DNA of 64,000 nt, taken from assembly GCA_027186245.1 (NCBI GenBank), contig CP114497.1:441501-505500 (forward strand), read 5' to 3'. The position numbers were made by a program, and so were the translations under genes. Below, in pieces: positions 13,922 to 26,370 of this stretch (positions are counted from its first letter, which is position 1; every line of letters begins with the position of its first letter). Under the pieces are notes generated by a model, which was not told where the DNA came from, searched no databases, and worked only from the letters and a program-made list of their open reading frames with translations. Source of the DNA: Coriaria nepalensis. Lineage: Eukaryota > Streptophyta > Magnoliopsida > Cucurbitales > Coriariaceae.

Positions 13922-15361
13922 ATGTTGACGTGTATGACGTGCTCGAAGCAGCAGAGTAATGGATCTCAGCCCAAGCAGGGAGAAGAAAATGACGCTAGCA
14001 CGCCGAGGACGAAGCAACCTATCAAGACGCTCACTTCGCATGTAATCTGACTATCTGAGTTCAGAATGGAAAATCTATACGCTATGATTAGGATTTATCC
14101 GTGAAGGAATTTGAATTTTCTGGCCATTTATAAGTGTTCTTAGTGACGGAGAATATGTATGTATGCTTTGTCTTTGCTTTCAGATCAAGGATATGGCAAT
14201 TAAGGCATCAGGAGCATACAAGAATTGCAAGCCATGCTCGAAATCATCCAATTACAACCGGAATGGAAGCTACTCTGAGTCTGATGTAGCCTCGAATTCG
14301 GCCAGGTCTTATTGCTCGTCCAGTCTGGTTGGGAGTTCAAACTCCATATCAGAGCTATGGCGAAAAGAAATGAAAGGAATATCAAGTGGAGGAGGTGCAC
14401 CAAATTCTATTGTGATCATGGAAGAAGACGAGTCTAAGGAATGGGTTGCTCAAGTAGAACCCGGCGTGCTCATCACATTCGCCTCTATGCCTCAGGGAGG
14501 AAATGATCTCAAACGAATTCGATTCAGGTAATAACTAGTAACTGCACTCACCTGGTTTTTTATCTGATATGAAATATTTTGAACTTGTTGAGTGAATTCA
14601 TGTTATCTCTTGACTTGGTCAGCCGTGAATTGTATAATAAATTGCAAGCTCAAACCTGGTGGGCAGAGAACTATGACAAGGTAATGGAACTATACAATGT
14701 TCAGAAATTTAATCAACAAGCCATCCCTCTTTCAACCCCTTCAAGATCTGAAGATGAGGTATTGATCCTTTTACCTTTAGTCAGCATTACAACATTTAAT
14801 CAGCATTGAGAGATGAAAATAGTTTTGTTTATTTCTATTACAGGGCTTGAAGATTGCGTCTAGAAAGGAGAGTCCGTCAACTCCCCCTCTTGCTCAAGAG
14901 TGGCTACCTCAAAATGCACGTCACTGCTGTGATTCGAGCGGTTTAAATTCGACTCCTAAACTTTCCAGCATAAGTGGGGCAAAGGCTGAGATATCATCAG
15001 TTGATGGTTCTGTTAGAAGTTGTTTTTCTAAGGATGAAGTTTGCTCTGAAGAGCTCTCGGTGAGCAATGCTAGTGATTTGGAGACCGAATGGGTTGAACA
15101 GGATGAGCCGGGAGTGTACGTTACCATCAGAGCATTGCCAGGTGGCGCTCGGGAACTTAGACGAGTTCGATTCAGGTAAATAGAGCATTATTATATCTTT
15201 TATTCAAAAAAAAATCTAGCATTTTATAGGATTAGTTTTAATTTCATAAGTTTTCCCTTCCATATTATTATTCTAATGCCAGCCGAGAAAGATTCGGAGA
15301 AAAGGATGCGAGATTGTGGTGGGAAGAGAACCGGGCAAGGATACAAGAACAGTACTTATGA
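13922..15361 (+). CDS. BREVIS RADIX (BRX) family protein
   Basis: BRX proteins are plasma-membrane and nucleus-associated regulators of auxin-dependent growth, best known in root protophloem. Five exons join in phase: 13922-14041, 14184-14527, 14623-14758, 14844-15175 and 15283-15361, giving about 336 residues, the usual BRX length. Visible features are the N-terminal CMTCSKQQ segment with paired cysteines, the conserved KDMAIKASGAYK stretch, and two BRX domains. Each domain has an acidic E-W-V-x-Q-x-EPGV core, an (R/K)RxRF(R)S motif and a WW pair (QTWWAEN and RLWWEEN). The exon break falls at the same place (F-R|S-R-E) in both BRX domains, consistent with an internal duplication. The start is the first ATG in the exon that opens with MLTCMTC. 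Whether it is BRX itself or a BRX-LIKE paralogue cannot be settled here. Confidence 0.93.
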
Positions 15362-17695
15362 TGACTTGTTCTAAAATTCAAATTGCAGAACTCAAAGACA
15401 TCTACTTTCTTCTCAAAAAAAGGAAAAGAAGATCTGCCATGATTTCGAGAAGAGATAAAAAGAAGAACGCAACGAATCTTCTTTTCTAGTGTTGTAAATC
15501 AAACAAAAGGAGAGAGAGAGAGAAGGGAAGAGAGTGATGACCGATGATGATCAAGAGAATGAAGCTTTATTCTATATTCTCCTCTGTCGTTTTGTATTTG
15601 TACTGATTGTCGGCCTTTGTCTTTTTGATCTGGCTAAGTTATACCCAAATTCCTTGGGATCCCAACTACAAGCCCACATGCCCAACTGCACTTTTTAGAT
15701 TCCTATGATTACATCACCCTGCCTTCGAACATGTTCTATGACATTGGTATATGGGCCAACCGTAGGCCCAAACTAAAGCCCATCAAATTTAGTAGCCCGT
15801 GCTTACAAATGTGCCCAAACAGTGCTGTAGCTTCGAATGACCCACAATCACTTTCATGCGTGGTGAGTGCAAAAAAAGAAGAAAAAAAAAACTCACTAAT
15901 GGTGATAAACAATCTGTACTTGCTTTACGTTACAGTGTCGAGTAGTGGCAAACAAACCGTCGGCTTAGGTTATGTCCATTGCTTTTTACAATTAGTAGTG
16001 GACTTTTATTTGTTTCTTTTTTTGGGTCCTGAAGTAGCCAATTGGGTCATTTTCCCCCAATATGATCCGCTTCCTTCTTCTCTTGGAGGGGGGCCCAACA
16101 CTATGACGAAGTTGATGTTGATGTTATCTTACTATTTCTAGCATGTTAATCTTCGTGCTCGCATTAACATTCCAATTATGTATGATCTGAAACAAATCTA
16201 AGAAGGATTCAATGAGTATGGACAAAACATATTAAACTAGTTAGTGTTGAGAAGAATATGTATGGTCCAAATTAAGTGAAACTCTCATCCATCAACATCA
16301 TATATGATCGAGTAAGATTTAGACTTAGACAGAATAAAATAAAGAATTATATCCGAACGATTCTTTCTAATACATAACTTTTGCAAATTGTCTATCGCGC
16401 ATTTAAAGCTCGTTTTACCGATCAGTAGCGTTACGGGAGAGATAGAATTAGAACAGAATAATATATAAAGATGCGAGGGAGAAAAGGGAGAAGTGTGTGT
16501 AGCTAAGCATTGATTATCAATGCACACGCCCGCACGCTGCTCTCTTTTTTTCTCTTTTTTATACAAGCACACGCAATTAATAGGCTTATGTATAGATATT
16601 ATAAGGCCACGAGGTGGTGCAATAATGTTACAAATAAGCACTAGTACCCTACAACAGTACATGCTTCATTCCTTGCTAGATCTGTCGGTCACTCTTTCTT
16701 TCTCTATCTCATATTACCATATTTATATATTCATAATATTATTTTTAGTATTATACCTCCAACTAATGTAACCCCCCCTCCCCCCGATAGAAAATCAAAA
16801 GAACAATATAATGTAATGTAATGAAATGAGGCACCAAAGTTCCGATCGATGTAGAGTGATATCAGTTTTGATTTCTACTATCCAAGTATTGGGTATCGAG
16901 ATCGGAACTAAAACCATCAATCTCGGTTTAGTATTGATTTTGTTGGGATCGGGATGAGATCGGAACGATAGGACAATACAGGGACTAGGCAATTTTTTAA
17001 AACTGTAAAGATCGTGGATCCATCTTTAGGTTTTTTTTTGAAGTAGATCTTAAAGAGCTAATCTATGTATATCATAGCTAGTTAGTCTTAAAAGGGGACT
17101 GATATTTATTTTCTTAAAAATAAAAAATAAAAAATAAAACATGTTCACACTTTATTCGTACAGATATATTCGTATAGAAGCACTATCATTAGCGCAAGAT
17201 CTAACACACACCATATTGTTAGAGATTAAAATTAAAAAAAAAAAAAAAAAAAAGATTATTGTTATAATGCATGTCACTTCATGATCATATGGAGCATGCA
17301 AGAAGAAGGAAGTAATCAATGTGCCATGTCATCATTGACATCCTGGCACTATACTTCCAGCGTGGCACACAGACACACACATCATCATCATCATCATCAT
17401 TCCCTTCCCCTGCTGCCACCTTATAATTACTTCTCATGAACAGAGAGACACAACACAACACAGACCCAAAAAATGAACATCATCTCTCTCTCTCTCTCTG
17501 TCTCTCTCAGGCGTGGTCTCTGGCTGTCATCATTATCACTCTTTGTTTCCATTTGAAGACACCCTCTCTGTCTCTAACCAGCTTTTGACACTCTCTGAAC
17601 CAGACAACAAACACAGAGATTAATTAATTAATTAATTAATTCCTGTTTTATGTTTCCTCTTTTACCTGTATATAGTAGTAAGCAGCAAGTAGACC
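15362..17695. other. Intergenic region and BIG GRAIN promoter
   Basis: The BRX 3' UTR probably runs to about 15610. The rest holds low-complexity AT-rich sequence, a poly-A run at about 17235-17253, a (CAT)n tract at about 17380-17400, a CT tract at 17484-17508 and a TTAA/TAAT repeat at 17622-17641. The stretch 16830-16985 has repeated GATCGGAAC words in both orientations and may be a small non-autonomous transposon relic. Open frames here (for example 15731-16141) have no recognisable protein. Confidence 0.4.
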
Positions 17696-17709
17696 ATGGC
17701 TACCTGTGA
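17473..17709 (+). promoter_or_regulatory. Possible uORFs ahead of the BIG GRAIN-like gene
   Basis: Two ATG frames precede the main start. One covers 17473-17556 (27 residues, through a CT repeat). The other, 17650-17709, runs across the main ATG at 17696 in a different frame. Both matter only if transcription starts upstream of them, which the sequence alone does not show. Confidence 0.3.
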
Positions 17710-18907
17710 TAAATCACTACGACAACCAGCGGGAATCAGATCAGAAATCCCTTCGTTTTCCTCCTCTCTGCTTGACGCTATATACCGATCCATCGACGAA
17801 ACCAACGCCGCTAAAACCAGCCGCCCTGAAGAACAACAAGATCATCGTACTACTACTACTACTACTACTACTCACCAGCTGTTTTTTTACAGAGAATTTA
17901 CCATGAAAAAGGACGAAGAAATGGCGAATTTCCGGCGCGCTTGTATGATACAGAAGTGGATCGAGAAGAAAGCAGGCGATCAGAAGTCCGCTTCTCTCCG
18001 GCGAAACTCCATGGCCGACTTCGATCGGAAAGCAAGAAATATTCGTGATCGCTGTCGCGGTCGCGATCGCGATCGCGATCGGGATCGGAGTCATGAGGCG
18101 CGTGATTTCAGACTGTTTAAAAATTCGAGCTCGAGCTCGTCGGAATCGAGCTCATGCACTGGAGCTGGATTTTCTTCATCGGAGTCCGAATCGTTTAATT
18201 ATGGAGCTGGATCCGTATCCGGATCCAGATTGAGATCATCATCAGCGTACAACAAGCAGCAGCAAAGGGAGAGGCCCAAGCCTATCAAGACAACATGGGC
18301 CGCAGCTCGACCCGAAAAGCCGGATCGTGAAAATCATCATGACTTCATCAAAACAAAGTCCAAACTAGCGTTGAAATTTTACGGCGAGTTGAAGAAAGCG
18401 AAGCAGCCGACTTCTCCCGGCGGAAGACTCGCCGGATTTCTCAACACTCTGTTCAGCGGAGGAAGTAGTCCGAAGAAGTCAAAGTCAACTAACTCCACCG
18501 CACAATTAATAGGAGGATCGATATCATCATCAGCATGTTCTTCTGCGTCGTCGTTTTCAAGGTCTTGCTTGAGCAAAACGCCGTCGTCGAGAGGAAGCGT
18601 GAAAAGGTCCGTTAGTTTTTGTCCTGTAAGTGTGATCGTGGATGAGGACTCTCGGCCTTGCGGCCATAAAAATCTCCAGGAAGAAGACGAGCCGACTTTA
18701 ATGGCTAAGGTCCATGGCATCCAGGGTGATCAAATTCGTCGAGTTTCTGATAACGAAGAAGAAGAAGAAGATTACGAGGATGAAGACGAAGACGACGACG
18801 ACGATGCACTGAGTTATTCAAGTTCGGATCTTTTTGAATTGGATAATCTTTCAGAATTGCCCGTTTTTGAAACGACCCATTTCGACACGGGTCGGCCTGT
18901 TTTTTAA
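17696..18907 (+). CDS. BIG GRAIN 1-like protein
   Basis: BIG GRAIN 1 proteins are plant-specific, plasma-membrane-associated positive regulators of auxin response and transport that affect organ and seed size. The 403-residue frame has no intron, as is common in this family. It shows the N-terminal SLLDAIYRSIDE motif, the FYREFTMKK...A-x-FRRACMIQKWIEKK block, an RDRDRDRD repeat around residue 120, a basic KTKSKLALKFYGELKK segment (about residue 225), a GGRLAGFLNTLFSGGSSPKKSK motif around residues 242-263, a KRSVSFCPVSVIVD motif, a very acidic stretch (about residues 350-370) and the C-terminal SSSDLFELDNL motif. The start ATG at 17696 has good plant context (ACCATGGC). Family assignment rests on these motifs in order. 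Confidence 0.88.
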   Translation: MATCDKSLRQPAGIRSEIPSFSSSLLDAIYRSIDETNAAKTSRPEEQQDHRTTTTTTTTHQLFFYREFTMKKDEEMANFRRACMIQKWIEKKAGDQKSASLRRNSMADFDRKARNIRDRCRGRDRDRDRDRSHEARDFRLFKNSSSSSSESSSCTGAGFSSSESESFNYGAGSVSGSRLRSSSAYNKQQQRERPKPIKTTWAAARPEKPDRENHHDFIKTKSKLALKFYGELKKAKQPTSPGGRLAGFLNTLFSGGSSPKKSKSTNSTAQLIGGSISSSACSSASSFSRSCLSKTPSSRGSVKRSVSFCPVSVIVDEDSRPCGHKNLQEEDEPTLMAKVHGIQGDQIRRVSDNEEEEEDYEDEDEDDDDDALSYSSSDLFELDNLSELPVFETTHFDTGRPVF

Positions 18908-21854
18908 GCTTTAAGAAATACATGTCTGATTTAGGCCTTTTTTTTTTTTTGGAATTACTGGTTTCGGGTTAACATCGCCAGAATGATTAATAATTGAAGA
19001 AACGAATGAATGAAGAAGAAGAAGGTGCTTTCGCTTTTTAATTTTGTTTTTTGGTTATTTAATTAATACTTTAATCTATATATATATATATATATATATA
19101 TATCTTTAGCTTTTTAATGCATATCTTTATAAAGAGGATTGCTGTCGTTGTTGTTGTTCGGTGAATAGTATTCTGACAAGACAATGACAGTATCACTAGG
19201 ATGAAGATCTTGATCGGCTCAACTGAGGGAGACACATGTTAATTTACTATATGATATTTTAATATTTTCGTAAGTTAATAAATAATATTATATTATTTAA
19301 TAATTATATGATTTCATTTGTTTTTTTTTTTTAATGATACTTTCCAAAACAAATTAACAAAATCTATGACATAAAATACTGTAAAGTAAACTGTATACTG
19401 ATTTTCTACATAAATTTATTTTAAAAATAAATATACTTTATTATTATATATTAAATTAAAATCGATTAAAAATATAAATATCATTCTCACATATTATACT
19501 AGTCATCACGTTAAAAATATTTTGTGACGTAAAACTTAAACTGAAATCTTATATAATTTAATAAAATACAATTAAACTACATATAATTAAGCTCCTATCT
19601 TATACCAGTATATTTACAAGCATATATCAAATCAAATTTAATTATAAATACAAATATTATTATTATATATCATATCATTTATCACATGATAGTAACACAT
19701 ATAATTGTAATAAAGTTTAGTCTGTTGCATGATTATTTTGAAAATGATTTACAGTAAAAAAAAAAAAGGCATAGTTTAGAGAATCAAGCCTAATAAAGAT
19801 TACTAATGGAGAGAAAATAAATAGTAATTAAAGAATAAGAAAGGTAAGATATGGAGTTGTCATCCACAAATATACACTATGAAAAAGTAGTAGGTAAGGT
19901 GAAGAAGATGAAGATGGGGAGGATGGGGAGGTTAAAGCATAGGCAGATTTTCTCCTCACCCCACCATGAGAGTGAGAGAGAGAAGGAGAAGAGAAGGTGG
20001 GGGGAGAGAGAGAGAAGTAAGCTTTTGCTTTCTTCATTATAATTATAATGATATGTGTAGGGACATATGCATGCCTTACTAGCTTTGCTTCAAATGAAAA
20101 CTAACATCTTTTGAACTATATGAGAGTGGGAGGGAGGGTATTAGATCAATGCACATGCATGCAATTAGTCAAAAAGGTTGTTTATTAAAAAAATTAATTA
20201 CTTTGGAATCTTTTTAATCTTAATTGCATGAGGATCATGCTTTTCTCTCTGTTTAATTTCTTAATATAATCTAACCAGATCCTACTACCCCTTGGAGTAT
20301 TATGGTGGTGATTGATGCATCTTCTGCAGTGTTTAGATGAAAGAAAACATAACATATACAAAAAATATGATGTCATATTTACTTCGATTCTTTCGAGAAT
20401 ATGAATGAGAATAAAAATAAATAAATTAATAATTAATAATATATATATATTTAATTGCATATGGAATGATTTTGATTTTGTGTATGTACTAAATAGACAA
20501 AAATTACATTTATAATTCACTTGATTTTTCAAATATTATAAGCGCATTAATAAAAAATTTAAAATCTTTTAAAAAATATTTTAAAAACCCCATGATAAAT
20601 GAATAGATAATTTTTCATTTTCAACATAATTATGAATCAAATTAAGCCGAATTATATAAATTATTTTGATTCAATTCCAATCAAAAGATTTCTATACAAA
20701 AAAAAATCTATTAGACAAGTCGGGCCGGAAAATTCTCCGCTTCCGTCAGTTCCTCGACAAAGTCTTGATATGGAAGAACTTTGTCATGTAATTTAAAAAA
20801 TAAAACAATATTCAAAGGTTAATTACATCATGTACACAATAGTCTGGCATCCAAATTCAAGTATGCTACTACAGTAGTAGATACATAGTTTCTATTTCTT
20901 ACAGTACTCACTGTTTTATGTACAAGAAGAGCCAAAGAGAATCACATTTCTCACTTGGAACAAAATTTCAACACTTTTAAACAACATCCAGTGATCAAAG
21001 ATAAAAGAAACGAATGAATAGATAACAAGCCAACAAGTACTTCTGCATGTGGTCCGGTGAGATATTGATAAGCTACTTTCAGTTTCCTCTCCTCGACTTT
21101 CGAGTTAATACAGGACTGATATAAACAAACTAATCATGTAATTGATTAGCAGAAATCGTGCACAAATTTCAAGAATGTAGCGAACAAACTGGACCAAATC
21201 AGTACCTACAGGGAGAGGGAGAGGGAGAGGGAGAGGGGGTTTCAAAATACTGAAACTAATCTTTCGTTATAGCTTTACTGTAATTAATAACAAATCAGTT
21301 ATAGCTTTACTGTAATTTTGAGGATTTATGTTAATGAGGGGTCAACAAGATTATATATAAGTCAACCATTTCTAAGTAGAGTTAGTTTTCTGTTATATTT
21401 CAGGAAATTAGTTATAGCTGAAACTTTTTCTGTTTATGTTTGGAAATTGGTTATATACCTTAATGTTATTATGTAACTGGAAAGAATTTATGTTAAAAGA
21501 CTCACAAAACAGCAAAAAACATGGGACCCAGACAAAAACTAACTTAACTTCCCTAACAGTCTGGATGATGATATTATTATATGTATTATTGTTTTCTAAG
21601 ATCCTAAAATTGGGTCAAGAGGGGTTAATTAGTTTCTCTAAATCATCGCTTAAGACTCTAATCCACACCAAAAATTTAGTAAATCACACTCAACCCAATT
21701 CATACAAAGCTCCGTCTCAATCTCTTTGTCCTAATCGGTTCCCCCGACCCAATTCTTTCATTTCGATTTCGATTTCTATTTCCATATCAGTCTTCCAGTC
21801 ACGGTAGGCGCCACGGAAACACGTGGGACATATGGCACTAATCTTGAGAACATA
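18908..21854. other. Long AT-rich intergenic region
   Basis: The BIG GRAIN-like 3' UTR probably ends before about 19150. A (TA)n tract lies at about 19075-19102, very AT-rich sequence at 19240-19720, a GA-rich tract at about 19966-20015, and a short GGGAGA tandem at 21211-21239. From about 21700 to 21854 the sequence is the likely leader of the kinase gene. I see no coding gene or structured RNA in between. Confidence 0.4.
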
Positions 21855-24716
21855 ATGTCGGAAGAAGTGATTCAAGTTAACACATTGGTAGCAATCGATA
21901 AAGACAAGAACAGTCAATGCGCCGTCAAGTGGGCAGTCGAGAATCTTCTGAACCGGAAAACTAATCCTCGTTGCATCCTCATTCATGTTCGGAGCCGCAA
22001 CTTGCATCCCCGTAGGTATCCTTATTTATAGTCACCATAATATTGGAGAGTGTTGTAGAATACAGTAACGCATTATATATGTCTGTTCATTTTTTGTGAT
22101 TTGCCAATTTCCATAACATCCATTTGATTTAATGTTTGAAACTGTGTGGAGTGTTGTTAACTTCTAACCAGTTTGAGGCAATCTCTATATCTTAATCATA
22201 AAAAATGTCTGTAGAGGATTTGGAGGCAGCCCATAAAGATGGCCGGCCCCCAACCGAAGCCGAGTTGCAGCAATTTTTCCTGCCGTACCGAGGATTCTGT
22301 GCTCGTAAGGGGGTGAGAATACTCTTCATTTGTTCCTCTCCCCACAAAAAAAAAAAAAGAAAAGAAAAAAGATGATCTTCAAAACAAGTAAAAGACGATG
22401 AGTTTGGTTTTCTTTTTCCGTTTTTATTTTTCAGATTGAAGCCAAGGAAGTGATACTCCATGAAATAGATGTTCCAAATGCACTTGCCGATTACATTCTA
22501 AGAAACTCCATTAGCAACGTTGTCGTGGGTGCTTCGAATTGCAATGCTCTTATCAGGAAGTTTAAACAACCAGATGTACCAACCAGCGTACTCAAATCAG
22601 CACCAGAATTTTGTGCAGTATATGTTATATCTAAAGGAAAAGTACAAATCAAGAGACTGGCAAATGAGCAGAATGCATATGAGGTTCACCCTCCTAGAAG
22701 TAATGCAGCCACTCCTAAATACCCATCTAGTCCGGACCGTAATTTGTATTCGCTGAGAAGTACTGCAGACTCATACCCTTCTAGAAAAATACCACTTTCT
22801 GACCCTGCTCTTGACTTGCCATTCCCTGAAGACATAAGCAGGAAAGTAAATAAGATGAACCAGAACAATAAGTTTAAGTCCAGCACAACGTATGATTCGA
22901 TGGTATTTTTGGGAGAGAGTTTTCCTTCGATTAGTTCCAGCCATAGTTCTTCATCAGGCCGTACCGATATTTCGGGCCCCTTTAGCTTTAGGTCCGCTGG
23001 AACCTCATCTGATGCATCAAACTTTACAACTGAAGAGACTAGCTCTAAGAACTCTATCTCCTCCGTATCTGCTACACCGGTATGTAACAGAATTACATAA
23101 TTAGCTCAAACCGATTTTCTCGAAATCTTTTATTATGATTAAGAAAATTTACTTTCTTCATTGACAGTCCCCTTTGGAAGCAGAAATGAGGAAACTGAGG
23201 CTCGAATTGAAACAGATCCTGGAGATGTATGAATCAACTTCGAACGAAATTGGTGTAGCAAGACATCGGGTAAGAGATTCGATTATAGAAGTCTGAAAAA
23301 ATAATCATATTCATTATGAACAGAAACCGATTTGCTTTTCAATTTAACGTGTTCCATTTGCCTTTCAATATATCTAGGCAAGTGATAAACTACGATCGCA
23401 AACGGGAGAAATGAAAAAGTTAGAGGAAGCGCGACATGCAGAAGAGGCTGCCCGGGCATTGGCCCAGGTGGAGAAGCAGAAGACAAAGGTGGCAAGAGAT
23501 GCAGCACAAACGGCACAAAGGCTAGTGGAAATCGAGACCCACAAGAGAAAGAAGGCGGAAAAGAAAGCCGTGGAAGAGGCAGAAGAGAGGAATAAAAAAA
23601 GTGATTCTTCATTGACATGGTGTAACATCCAGTATAGAAGATACACTATTGATGAAATCGAAACTGCTACGGATTACTTTGAAGATTCTTACAAGATCGG
23701 TGAAGGTGGTTATGGGCCGGTTTATAGAGGCACTCTTGATCACAACACTGTCGCCATAAAAGTGTTGAGGCCCGATTTATCACAAGGCCAGAAACAATTC
23801 CAACAAGAGGTAAAAGCAAAAAGAAAAACTATACAAACCTCTGGCTGGTTCTCTATTAGCATCTGCTGCTTAAGCTTTTAGGGTCAGTGGTCGGCTAACT
23901 TTTTGAGTTTCTAATAGTAGGACTGCTCAGATATTCATAAAACTCCACTTTGTCTCAAACGTTGATTGGTTGATTTAATCAATGCAGGTGGAGGTTTTAA
24001 GCTGCATAAGGCATCCAAACATGGTTCTACTCTTAGGTGCATGCCCAGAATACGGATGCCTTGTCTATGAGTACATGGAAAACGGAAGCTTAGAAGACCG
24101 GCTTTTCCAAATAGACAACACCCCTCCAATCCCATGGAGAACCCGTTTCAGAATAGCTGCAGAAATAGCAACCGCCCTTCTCTTCATTCACCAAACCAAG
24201 CCCGAGCCCATTGTTCATAGAGACCTCAAACCGGCAAACATTCTCTTGGACCAGAACTACGTGAGCAAAATCGCGGATGTGGGCCTGGCTCGAATAGTTC
24301 CCGAACATCTTGCTAACGCTACTGCTCAATACCACATGACGGCAGCTGCCGGAACGTTCTGTTATATCGACCCGGAGTATCAACAGACCGGAATGTTGAG
24401 TGTCAAATCGGATGTATACTCATTAGGTGTTACCTTATTGCAGATCATCACTTCCAAGAGAGCAATGGGGCTTTCTAGATTGGTTGAGGAGGGTATTGAG
24501 AATGGAACTATTGAGAAAGTGCTTGATCCGGCTGTTATGGATTGGCCCGTTGAAGAGGCCCTATCTTTTGCAAAACTAGCTTTGAGATGCTGTGAGCTTA
24601 GGAAAAGAGAAAGACCGGAACTTGAAACCGAGGTTCTTCCAGAGCTTATCCGGCTCAAGAATATCGGATTAGCCGATGACGGCTTTCCTGTTAGTGATAA
24701 ATCTTCTCCACATTGA
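21855..24716 (+). CDS. USP-domain protein kinase (U-box 51/52-like, without U-box)
   Basis: This gene belongs to the plant group that fuses an N-terminal universal-stress-protein (adenine-nucleotide alpha-hydrolase-like) domain to a coiled coil and a receptor-like cytoplasmic kinase domain; many members carry a C-terminal U-box E3 ligase domain. Six exons fit in phase: 21855-22011, 22215-22312, 22435-23079, 23168-23269, 23378-23809 and 23988-24716. The USP part begins NTLVAIDKDKNSQCAVKWAV. A Lys/Glu/Ala-rich coiled coil follows around 23411-23600. The kinase has the loop GEGGYGPVYRG, the lysine in AIKVL, the catalytic loop HRDLKPANILL and the APE-region variant DPEYQQTG. The DFG position reads DVG, which is usual for this clade. 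The protein stops soon after the kinase fold, so no U-box is present. Likely a membrane-peripheral stress or pollen-type kinase, by inference. Confidence 0.9.
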
Positions 24717-26370
24717 TCATGAACAACGTTCCAAGTCGGCCCCGGAAGTGGAGCCTGCTGACGTCGATAAGGTTAGATCTTTGTTATCAACAGGAAAGCT
24801 TGAAAAATAATCTCAGAATTTTCTGATAAATCATCATCTCTTTATATATTCTCTATTTATGGTATAAATGATCAGGATGGAATGAGTCCTAACATGGAAA
24901 TTCAATGTAGATCGATGTGAACAGAAGGTGCGGGCGCTTGAAGTCCGTGGTCCGTACAATATCAGTCAAAAGGAGGAGCTTAGTGAAAGCAACAGCAGCA
25001 GCACCACCAGAGAGGATATGGAGTTTGAAGGGCAGTTTTGGAAGATCGAGCTTTCTACCACCTTCTTGGAAACAGCAAATGTATGATTAAGGAACAAGTT
25101 AATGAGATGCATAATGATCATGATAATGACAGTGATGATAATTTTTAAGGTTGCTCTTCACCCTCTAGTTCTTCTTCCGGTGCTGTTGATCAACGGACGG
25201 AGAGATTCCACTATTTTTCTTAGAAATTAAGGGGGGGAAAAAAAAGGGGGAGGGGATTAAAAAAAATTGTAGTGCTTTTTTATTTGATCGTTACTATGAT
25301 CTAAAAAACTCATTGTAATATTTCTTTCCACAAACAAAATAAATATTTAAAACATATATATCTCTGTATGTATGTATGTATTGTTTGTAAAGTGTGATAA
25401 AGTTCTTCTAAATTCACGACACACATCATTGAAGAACGAACATAAAAGAGGTCTTCTTCTTTGCTTAGGCGAACTCATTACTTTGGAAAAACTAATCAAA
25501 GTGACAGATGCTCTCGCAGTGTTCCATTAAGACATGTAGACATGTAATCGTAAACAACAATCATTTCACAGTTCTCTTCGCAGTAGTTACAATCATTCCT
25601 TAGGTCTATTAAGTTGAAAGGTTTCGATGATTATCATCAGTCCTGATTGATTTTCTTAGATTTTCTCGAACCTCTCGGAAATATAAAAATAAAATTATTG
25701 GGTTCTCTTATGATTTGAATTCTTAGTTTTTAAATTAAATTTTCAATCTAAAATGAGGACATATATAATAATCACCTTTCAGATCGAGAACTCAAAATAT
25801 AAATATATGATTTATGTATTTTAAGATAAAATATTCAGTCCGAGAGGTAATTATCATATATGTCGTTCTAGTTCAAAAATTCAAATTAAAAGAGAACCTA
25901 ATATTTCATATATTTTTTATTATTTTCATGTTTTCAAACTTTATAAATTAAGAAAATTAAATTGAAAATAAATAAATCGAAGGAAAAAAGTTAAAAAGGG
26001 ATTTATATTGATTATTTGAATAAAATAAAATAAAAATATTTTTTATCTGATCATATTTAATTTTCATATAAAAATAATATATAATATTATTTATCCTCTA
26101 CTTTTGATGATGTGACATTCGTGAAGTTCTTAAATAAAAATGGACGGCTAAAATTTAGGGAATGACATGAAATAAGCGGACAAAGATGAAATCCGCCCCA
26201 AAAATGAAAGCAGATGAACCGCTGACCGGTCTAGAGTCTTAGACTCATACTCCGCGCTCGCCAAGTTGCCGAATATACTCTCTCGCTCCGTGAAAAATTC
26301 TCCAAAGAAAAACCCTCTCGCTCCGTGAAAAGCTCTCCAAAGAAAACCTCGAATCAGATTATAATCGGCG
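24717..26370. other. Kinase 3' UTR, foldback element and TIM23 promoter
   Basis: The kinase 3' UTR runs to about 25330 and may contain a spliced intron (donor-like AAG|GTTAG at 24770). Then comes AT-rich spacer containing a foldback MITE candidate (25697-25904). The TIM23 leader lies just before 26371 and contains a near-repeat of CTCTCGCTCCGTGAAAA at about 26280 and 26317. No other gene was seen. Confidence 0.4.
25697..25904. mobile_element. Foldback MITE candidate (about 208 bp)
   Basis: The left arm starts ATTGGGTTCTCTTATGATTTGAATT; the right end, reverse-complemented, starts ATTAGGTTCTCTTTTAATTTGAATT. A second matching pair lies further in (GACATATATAATAATCACCT against GACATATATGATAATTACCT). 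The arms therefore pair over most of the element, as in foldback-type non-autonomous DNA transposons. No coding capacity. Confidence 0.55.

Noticed and set aside
15731..16141. 136-codon plus-strand frame in the intergenic region
   Set aside because: Its composition is random-looking, it has a poly-K patch from poly-A runs, and no domain or splice context was seen.
17741..18094. Minus-strand frame opposite BIG GRAIN-like exon
   Set aside because: It overlaps a firmly identified coding exon, is driven by GATCGC repeats, and matches no family I know.
24717..25150. U-box exon downstream of the kinase
   Set aside because: Scanned by eye in three frames; no conserved U-box pattern was seen, only a UTR-like stretch with an open but unrecognised fragment.
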